Notes under the pieces: model-generated
Seen by the model: only the letters and a program-made list of their open reading frames with translations
The model's database searches: none
What the model was told of the DNA's origin: nothing
From: Planctomycetota bacterium
GTDB lineage: Bacteria > Planctomycetota > Planctomycetia > Pirellulales > Pirellulaceae
Assembly (NCBI GenBank): GCA_024277285.1
Contig: JAJRVM010000057.1
Coordinates: 1 to 9,970, forward strand
Reading direction: 5' to 3'
DNA length: 9,970 nucleotides
Part shown: positions 6,605-9,970 of the stretch, in pieces
How the letters are laid out: the number at the start of each line of letters is the position of its first letter
How positions within the stretch are numbered: the first letter of the stretch is position 1
Program-made: the position numbers and the translations under genes

Positions 6605-8227
6605 ATGTCCTCGCTCACGTTTCAAGACGTCCACAAGCGATTCAATTCGGTCGAGGTGCTGCGTGGCATTTCGTTCGAGATCAACGCGGGACAAGTCTTG
6701 GGACTCATCGGCGAAAATGGGTCGGGAAAATCGACGTGCATGAACATCCTCGGCGGTGTCGTTCCGTCGACAAGTGGAACGATGACGCTCGATGGAGACG
6801 TGTACGAGCCAAGTTGTGTGCAAGATGCGGCACAGGCCGGAATCGCATTTGTCCATCAGGAGCTGAATCTGTTTGCGAATCTCACGATCGAGGAGAACCT
6901 CTATATCGACGGCTTTCCACGGATGGCTCGTTGGTTGCCCCTGATCGACCGTCGACGTGTGCGGGCCAAGACGCGCGATCTGCTTGATCTGATCGAGTTG
7001 CCGCAGCACCCGAAAACGAAGATCAGTCAACTAAGCCAAGGCGAGCGGCAGATGGTGGAGATCGCCAAGGGGCTTCGCGCCGACGCAAAACTGATGATCT
7101 TTGATGAGCCGACAACGTCGCTGACGGAGCGAGAATGCGATCGACTGTTTGAGATCATTGAGCGACTGCGGCAGCGAGGTCTGGCCGTCATCTACATCAG
7201 CCATATTCTCGAGGACGTCATCCGTCTGGCGGATTCGATCGTCGTGTTACGGGACGGAAGTGTGTCGGCCAAGTGCGGCGCCTCCGAGACTTCGATCGAG
7301 CAACTGGTACATCACATGGTCGGCCGAGAGATCAGCCAGCTCTTCCCGACTCGCCAACGGCCGGCGGTGCAGGAGTGCTCACTTAGACGAGCGAGCATAC
7401 CGTACGATGGACGTCCTCGTCCGTCGCCGTTGGATTCGACGGACGAGGACGTCCATCGTACGGGTATATTATCATCTGCCGCTCGCCTTGGCGTATCACA
7501 CCTGACGCGACCAGGGTTTGTGGAGGACATCAACCTCCAGATCGGGGAGGGGGAGATCGTTGGGCTCGCGGGATTGATGGGGTCCGGCCGCACGGAGCTG
7601 GCTCGCATTCTGTTTGGGCTCGATCCTTTCCAATCAGGCGAAATTGCCATTGCCGGCCGACCACTCCACCGACCGACGCCAAAGACGTGCGCCGATGCGG
7701 GAATGGCGTTTGTCACCGAGGACCGGCGAACCGAGGGCCTTTTACTTCCGGCGCGCATCCGTCCTAACGTCGCCGTCGCTTCACTTGCCGATTATTCCAC
7801 AGCGCCCTTCAGAATGCTCGACCGAAAGCGATTGAGTGCCGATGCGGATGCAAGCGCTCACAAGGCAGGACTCGGTCACGAATCACCCTGGGGCAAGCTG
7901 GTGCGAAACCTTAGCGGCGGCAATCAGCAGAAAGTCGTCCTCGCGAAGTGGCTGATGCGACGTCCATCGGTACTGATCTTGGACGAGCCGACGCGCGGTG
8001 TCGATATCGGGGCCAAAGAAGAGATTTATCGGTCGATCGTTGAGTTGGCCGAATCGGGATCGGCGATTTTCGTGATCGCGTCGGAAACGGAAGAATTGAT
8101 AGGCCTGTGCGACCGAATCCTCGTGATGAATCGTGGTGAAATCTCCGCCGAGTTCACTCGTCCGGAATTCGATACCCAACGCATCATGCACGCAGCCTTG
8201 TGGAATCGCGAGGTCGCTACGCCGTGA
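6605..8227 (+). CDS. RbsA-type double ABC ATPase of the sugar importer, with an enlarged inter-domain linker
   Basis: A 540-residue protein with two fused nucleotide-binding domains. Domain 1: Walker A GENGSGKST (36-44), Q-loop Q85, signature LSQGERQ (143-149), Walker B LMIFDEP (163-169) and H200. Domain 2: degenerate Walker A GLMGSGRTE (323-331, Arg replacing the Lys as usual in this family), signature LSGGNQQ (436-442), Walker B VLILDEP (456-462) and SE in place of the switch His. E. coli RbsA is about 501 residues; by my hand comparison from MVGR to GLMG this linker is about 37 residues longer. The extra segment (about 256-296) contains the translation of a large palindrome at 7400-7463 (residues 266-286, PYDGRPRPS...TDEDVHRT). 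Both domains look otherwise intact. The ribosome site is weak (GAGTT near 6595); the gene begins 30 nt after the first permease. Confidence 0.95.
   Translation: MSSLTFQDVHKRFNSVEVLRGISFEINAGQVLGLIGENGSGKSTCMNILGGVVPSTSGTMTLDGDVYEPSCVQDAAQAGIAFVHQELNLFANLTIEENLYIDGFPRMARWLPLIDRRRVRAKTRDLLDLIELPQHPKTKISQLSQGERQMVEIAKGLRADAKLMIFDEPTTSLTERECDRLFEIIERLRQRGLAVIYISHILEDVIRLADSIVVLRDGSVSAKCGASETSIEQLVHHMVGREISQLFPTRQRPAVQECSLRRASIPYDGRPRPSPLDSTDEDVHRTGILSSAARLGVSHLTRPGFVEDINLQIGEGEIVGLAGLMGSGRTELARILFGLDPFQSGEIAIAGRPLHRPTPKTCADAGMAFVTEDRRTEGLLLPARIRPNVAVASLADYSTAPFRMLDRKRLSADADASAHKAGLGHESPWGKLVRNLSGGNQQKVVLAKWLMRRPSVLILDEPTRGVDIGAKEEIYRSIVELAESGSAIFVIASETEELIGLCDRILVMNRGEISAEFTRPEFDTQRIMHAALWNREVATP
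7400..7463. repeat. Perfect 27-bp inverted repeat inserted in frame in the ATPase gene (putative palindromic mobile element)
   Basis: The arms 7400-7426 and 7437-7463 are exact reverse complements (CCGTACGATGGACGTCCTCG... and its complement) around a 10-nt loop, CCGTTGGATT (7427-7436). The pairing continues, after one bulged base, with ATAC (7397-7400) against GTAT (7464-7467), and then imperfectly with CGAGCGaGCA (7388-7397) against TGCCGCTCG (7477-7485). The whole composite is about 100 bp. Each arm also carries the self-palindromes CGTACG and GGACGTCC. The 64-bp core is free of stop codons in all six frames. It encodes part of the linker between the two ATPase domains. This looks like a dispersed palindromic element that has been accommodated in an open reading frame; whether copies exist elsewhere cannot be seen here. 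Confidence 0.9.
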
Positions 8228-9198
8228 ATCGATCTCCCATCAATGCCGGTTCCATCGTTCTGCAGTTTGCACCTGCCGTGGTGTTCTGCGTCCTGCTGGT
8301 GGCGATCTGCACGTATCAGCCTCAGTTTCGCGATCCCGCGAATCTGATGGATATCCTGGAACAGTCGGTTCCTGTTGCGATTGTCGGAATAGGAATGACG
8401 TTCGTCCTATTGACCGCTGGGATCGACTTGGCCGTGGGGGCGACCATGTACTTGTCCGTGGTCATCGCTGGACTGTTTCTGAAGGACGTTCCGGTTGCCG
8501 TGGCGTGCGTCGCCAGCGTTACTACAGGTGTACTGGTCGGCTGGATCCATGCGCTGATCGTCAACGCGTTTCGCGTCGCTCCGTTTATTGTCACTTTGGC
8601 ATCGATGTTCATACTGCGCGGAGTCGGAAAGCGACTGACGGAGACGAAAGCGATCATCGCGCCCGACACGGTCACTCAGTTGGAGCGCGCAGCACTGTTC
8701 GGTATCCCACTTGCAATCTGGGTCCTTGTGGCACTGGTCTCATGTGCGTGGATGTTTCTTCGGCACACGGGAACGGGTCGTCAGGTGTATGCCATCGGCG
8801 AGAATCCAGAAGCCGCCACGAAAGCCGGCATCAACGTGGCAAGGGTGACGTTCATCGTGTACATGATCTGCGGAGCCTGCGCGGGACTTGCCGGTTTCCT
8901 CGCGTTTAGCCAGCAAGGCGCGGCACAGAACACCTTCGGTACGGGCGTAGAGTTTGCGGCGGTCGCCGCTGCAGTCCTTGGGGGGACGAGTCTGTTCGGT
9001 GGACGCGGCAATGTTTGGGGAGCGGTTTTCGGTGCGGTCTTCGTGAGCGTCGTTAGCTCGTCGCTGAACTTCGCCAACGCAGATCCCTACATCTACCCTC
9101 TTGCAACCGCGTCACTGATCTTTCTGGCAACCGCCATCGACAGTCTTCGAACGCGATTTCTGGAACTTCGATCAAGGCGGCGAATCCGCCACCTGTGA
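8224..9198 (+). CDS. RbsC-family ABC transporter permease (second)
   Basis: A 324-residue membrane permease of the same family as the gene at 5597. The start is placed at GTG 8224, which overlaps the ATPase stop as GTGA and has GAGGT at 8210-8214; an in-frame GTG at 8200 is a less likely alternative. Family landmarks are TAGIDLAVGATMYLS (early), FRVAPFIVTLASMFILRGVG, YAIGENPEAATKAGINV (the EAA-like cytoplasmic loop) and AAVLGGTSLFGGRGNVWGAV. Several strongly hydrophobic segments follow one another through the protein. It differs clearly from the first permease, so the channel is probably a heterodimer. It is the last gene of the operon; 350 nt without a convincing gene follow. Confidence 0.93.
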   Translation: MNRSPINAGSIVLQFAPAVVFCVLLVAICTYQPQFRDPANLMDILEQSVPVAIVGIGMTFVLLTAGIDLAVGATMYLSVVIAGLFLKDVPVAVACVASVTTGVLVGWIHALIVNAFRVAPFIVTLASMFILRGVGKRLTETKAIIAPDTVTQLERAALFGIPLAIWVLVALVSCAWMFLRHTGTGRQVYAIGENPEAATKAGINVARVTFIVYMICGACAGLAGFLAFSQQGAAQNTFGTGVEFAAVAAAVLGGTSLFGGRGNVWGAVFGAVFVSVVSSSLNFANADPYIYPLATASLIFLATAIDSLRTRFLELRSRRRIRHL

Positions 9199-9215
9199 AC
9201 CTGATATACGGGAAC

Positions 9216-9259
9216 CCGACCGCGATGTATGGCGAGCCGACACGCGTGAGCGGTCGGTT
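9216..9259. repeat. Competing inverted repeats (possible planctomycete intergenic hairpin)
   Basis: CCGACCGC (9216-9223) is an exact reverse complement of GCGGTCGG (9250-9257). The closer AGCCGAC (9235-9241) can instead pair with GTCGGTT (9253-9259, one G-U pair) around an 11-nt loop. The two stems share the same 3' arm and exclude each other. Located 18 nt after the last operon gene, this could be a 3'-end structure of the mRNA. The inner hairpin resembles intergenic motifs I associate with planctomycete genomes, which is from memory only. Confidence 0.5.
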
Positions 9260-9532
9260 AGGGTGGCATAAACGGCCCGCCGGCGTCGGGGAGCCGGGGA
9301 GGCTGAAGGGACCCGGCCCGCCAACTCAGTCGACACCCCACAAGACGTCTCCGCGCGCTCCGAGCTCGGCGGCAGCGATCGGGTCACCCCTTTTCCACAG
9401 GGCATGACACTCGGTTCTTCTTTTTCTCTTGGCAGCTTGCCGAGAACAACTTACGGAAATCTGCTGGCATCAACAAGCTGAGCCGCCGATAATGACGCTC
9501 GGTCAACGTAAAGGATATCCCAACGTGAAACC

Positions 9533-9540
9533 GGGGAGGA
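9533..9540 (+). promoter_or_regulatory. Strong ribosome binding site of the LEPR-XLL repeat protein
   Basis: GGGGAGGA ends 8 nt before the ATG at 9549 and fixes that start over an in-frame GTG at 9525, which lies upstream of the site. Confidence 0.7.
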
Positions 9541-9548
9541 CACCAACA

Positions 9549-9970
9549 ATGTTGCGCCGACAACATCGTACCAAAACGCGGCTGTTCCATGAGCAATATG
9601 AAAGCCGGCTGCTCTTGAGTGCCGTTGCGTTTGTGTCCAACGATATCATCTCAAACTCGACATGGGCCAACGGTGCCCAGTCTGTCTACGCGGCGGATGT
9701 GGACGGCGATGGAGACCTGGATGTCCTCTCGGCGTCTGCTTATGACAACAAGATTGCCTGGTACGAGAACACCGGTGCCGGCGCATTTGGGACCCAGCAG
9801 GTGATTACGACGCAAGCGGGCGGTGCGCGGTCTGTCTATGCGGCGGATGTGGACGGCGATGGGGACCTGGATGTCCTCTCGGCGTCTGCTTATGACAACA
9901 AGATTGCCTGGTACGAGAACACCGGTACCGGCGCATTTGGGCCCCAGCAGGTGATTACGACGCAAGCGGG
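9549..9970 (+). CDS. Secreted LEPR-XLL / FG-GAP (VCBS-like) repeat protein, 5' part only
   Basis: The reading frame is open from ATG 9549 to the window end (140 codons seen); the gene continues outside. The N-terminus is basic (MLRRQHRTKTR) followed by HEQYESRLLLSA (14-25), which matches the LEPR-XLL leader found on large exported planctomycete proteins. From about residue 45 come 50-residue repeats, each with a calcium-binding-like DVDGDGDLDVLSA (50-62 in the first), followed by NKIAWYENTGAGAFGTQQVIT. Such FG-GAP/VCBS repeats form beta-propeller blades, and the sequence AADVDGDGDLDVLSAS...WYEN is common in very long surface or secreted proteins. The role is unknown; adhesion or polymer binding at the cell surface is plausible. 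It is separated from the transport operon by 350 nt and need not be related to it. Confidence 0.88.
   Translation, partial: MLRRQHRTKTRLFHEQYESRLLLSAVAFVSNDIISNSTWANGAQSVYAADVDGDGDLDVLSASAYDNKIAWYENTGAGAFGTQQVITTQAGGARSVYAADVDGDGDLDVLSASAYDNKIAWYENTGTGAFGPQQVITTQA
9681..9970 (+). repeat. 150-bp tandem repeats within the FG-GAP protein gene
   Basis: The unit 9681-9830 recurs at 9831-9970 (140 of 150 bp visible). By hand comparison there are four differences in 140 positions (9689/9839, 9713/9863, 9777/9927, 9792/9942), about 97% identity. Two are silent and two change residues (Ala to Thr, Thr to Pro). The period is exactly 50 codons, one repeat module of the protein. The high DNA identity indicates recent duplication or gene conversion, and the array probably continues beyond the window. 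Confidence 0.92.

Larger units (their letters stand above)
9199..9548. other. Intergenic region after the operon
   Basis: No gene is supported here. The first 120 nt are GC-rich with several possible hairpins: 9216-9257, 9235-9259, 9280-9297 (CCGGC/GCCGG) and 9293-9317 (GCCGGG/CCCGGC). A perfect 10-bp palindrome, CCGAGCTCGG, lies at 9360-9369. A T-rich run (9418-9429) is not directly preceded by a strong stem, so I do not call a classical intrinsic terminator. The promoter of the downstream gene should be in the last 150 nt, but no convincing -35/-10 pair is visible. Confidence 0.6.

Noticed and set aside
6505..6987. 160-residue + frame spanning the first permease end and the ATPase start
   Set aside because: Overlaps two well-supported genes out of frame and has no recognisable domain.
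7400..7463. Intrinsic transcription terminator
   Set aside because: The stem lies inside an intact reading frame, has no downstream T-tract, and the second ATPase domain and permease follow in the same operon.
8133..8909. 258-residue open frame on the + strand overlapping the ATPase end and second permease
   Set aside because: It is an out-of-frame reading of the clearly recognisable permease, with a low-complexity Arg/Ser/Gly-rich translation and no family resemblance.
9195..9407. Small + frame (70 residues) in the intergenic region
   Set aside because: No ribosome site, Pro/Gly/Arg-rich translation explained by GC-rich hairpins, and it overlaps the permease stop.

Overview
The window looks like a piece of a planctomycete chromosome (Pirellulaceae/Rhodopirellula-like). 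G+C is moderately high by eye. The last gene starts with an LEPR-XLL-type leader (E-x-x-E-x-R-L-L-L-S) followed by FG-GAP/VCBS-like repeats, a combination typical of large secreted planctomycete proteins. Gfo/Idh/MocA oxidoreductases and Tat-exported lipoproteins also fit that phylum. The phylum call is inference from these traits, not from a marker gene.

Positions 1-50 hold 3.8 copies of a 13-bp tandem repeat just upstream of the first gene. Positions 62-9198 hold eight genes on the + strand with gaps of 30 nt or less and three 4-nt start/stop overlaps, so they are almost certainly one operon. The first four encode enzymes: a Gfo/Idh/MocA dehydrogenase (62-1078), a RuBisCO-like protein (1075-2343), a DUF1537 acid-sugar kinase (2371-3693) and an NAD(P)-dependent oxidoreductase with a phosphogluconate-dehydrogenase-like C-terminal domain (3703-4542). 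The last four form a complete ribose-type ABC importer: Tat-lipoprotein binding protein (4554-5600), permease (5597-6574), double ATPase (6605-8227) and second permease (8224-9198).

The four enzyme families together match the known bacterial D-apiose/D-apionate oxidative route: apiose dehydrogenase (ApsD), apionate oxidoisomerase (ApnO), 3-oxo-isoapionate kinase (OiaK) and a RuBisCO-like protein acting on 3-oxo-isoapionate 4-phosphate (OiaX decarboxylase or OiaT transcarboxylase/hydrolase). The lactonase step (ApnL) is not visible here. The importer presumably brings in apiose, apionate or a related branched sugar, and the enzymes convert it to central metabolites.

The most unusual feature is a perfect 27-bp inverted repeat with a 10-nt loop (7400-7463), lying in frame inside the ATPase gene in the linker between the two nucleotide-binding domains. 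It is nested in a weaker outer inverted repeat, is free of stops in all six frames, and accounts for most of a roughly 37-residue enlargement of the linker. It resembles an in-frame palindromic element of the Rickettsia-palindromic-element kind.

Positions 9199-9548 are intergenic with GC-rich competing hairpins. From 9549 a secreted repeat protein begins and runs off the end; its 150-bp (50-residue) repeats are about 97% identical in DNA.
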